Shown here: positions 63,617-64,000 of the stretch, piece by piece
Layout: each line of letters starts with the position of its first letter
Numbering within the stretch: position 1 is the first letter of the stretch
NCBI GenBank assembly: GCA_028247015.1
Contig: JAOKFJ010000002.1
Location: 20,463 to 84,462, forward strand
Length of the DNA stretch: 64,000 bases
Reading direction: 5' to 3'
From: Methylophilaceae bacterium
GTDB taxonomy: Bacteria > Pseudomonadota > Gammaproteobacteria > Burkholderiales > Methylophilaceae
Program-made: the position numbers and the translations under genes
Notes under the pieces: generated by a model
What the model saw: the letters and a program-made list of their open reading frames with translations, nothing else
Told to the model about the DNA's origin: nothing
Database searches by the model: none

Positions 63617-64000
63617 TTAACCTTCAATAGCTTTCTTAATCCTTTTTAGCGCTTCAACTAGATTTTCCATTGACGTCGCAAATGATATTCTAAAGTAGCC
63701 CTCAGACCCAAATGCCGAACCAGGTACTACTGCCACACCGGTATCCTCTAAAAGAAATTCTGAAAAAGCTAAATCATTGGCAACTGAAATTTTATTTTTT
63801 GAAAAAAGAATTTTAATTGCATTTCTTGCATCTGCAAACGCATAAAAAGCACCCACAGCAGGAATACATTCTATTCCTTCGATCTCATTTAAAGCTTTTA
63901 ATACAAATGTATGTCTTTCTTTGAATGCTTTTATCATTGGTTTAATGCAATCCTGGTTTCCTCGTAAGGCGGCTTCAGCAGCAACTTGCGATATTGATGT
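63617..64000 (-). CDS. aspartate aminotransferase-type class I aminotransferase, 5' part cut by window edge
   Basis: The visible C-terminal 127 residues read from the window edge to a stop at 63617. TSISQVAAEAALRGNQDC at the edge is the class I aminotransferase segment just after the PLP lysine, and the carboxylate-binding Arg is in GYFRISFATSMENLVEALKRI near the end. The call is confident for the fold, while the substrate (aspartate or another amino acid) is likely aspartate. The start lies beyond 64000. Confidence 0.85.
   Translation of the reverse strand, partial: TSISQVAAEAALRGNQDCIKPMIKAFKERHTFVLKALNEIEGIECIPAVGAFYAFADARNAIKILFSKNKISVANDLAFSEFLLEDTGVAVVPGSAFGSEGYFRISFATSMENLVEALKRIKKAIEG

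Overview
The window is AT-rich, gene-dense bacterial DNA. Several gene orders point to a marine betaproteobacterium, plausibly a small-genome Methylophilaceae/OM43-like lineage. These are the smpB / ratA-rnfH-guaB-guaA block, a cysI-DUF934-cysH-cysD-cysN sulfate assimilation operon with a divergent CysB-type regulator, and a gamma/beta-type tmRNA tag (ANDDNYALAA). The placement is inferred from gene order and composition. No 16S rRNA or methanol dehydrogenase gene is present to confirm it.

Layout. 1-8.7 kb: a truncated YdjM-like membrane protein, thrH, two tandem TPR/oxygenase paralogs, guaA, guaB, rnfH-like, ratA and divergent smpB. 8.7-13.2 kb: the ssrA tmRNA followed by an accessory strip with small membrane and Cys-rich ORFs, a fasciclin protein, an FMN-binding oxidase-like protein and a photolyase/cryptochrome. 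A copy of the tmRNA 3' end (14 bp) at 10378 and repeated inverted-repeat sites suggest decayed integrative islands at the tmRNA. 13.2-22.5 kb: an acyltransferase-SGNH protein, a MarR-linked methyltransferase operon, an alpha/beta hydrolase-SDR pair with a nearby gene remnant, small orphan ORFs, and metY with a Baeyer-Villiger-type monooxygenase.

22.8-30.7 kb is rich in metal-handling genes. A ZnuD-like TonB receptor sits with a His-rich peptide and a MerC-like protein. SelO follows. Then comes a CsoR-family regulator with a near-perfect CsoR-type operator in front of an exported protein, a periplasmic HMA (MerP-like) protein and a MerT-like membrane protein. 31-34 kb: a small cluster of methyltransferase, GSCFA and 2OG-Fe(II) oxygenase genes. 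34-39 kb: ectABC with a sodium/solute symporter, and an AGCS amino acid symporter.

39-46 kb: assimilatory sulfate reduction (ferredoxin, cysN, cysD, cysH, DUF934, sulfite reductase, TauE) with CysB. 46.7-52.5 kb: fhs, an IMPACT protein, a second metY, rmuC, moaD and moaE. 52.5-54.5 kb: an exported protein and a stand-alone inverse-autotransporter barrel. 54.6-60.5 kb: galU, hpt, rnr, rlmB and convergent mqo. The end holds a TPR/O-GlcNAc-transferase-like protein, tRNA-Asn and the 3' part of an aspartate aminotransferase gene.

Together the window shows a free-living marine heterotroph or methylotroph that reduces sulfate for cysteine/methionine synthesis, makes ectoine for salt stress, repairs light-damaged DNA and scavenges or buffers metals. 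No CRISPR array, intact IS element, rRNA or integrase gene was found.
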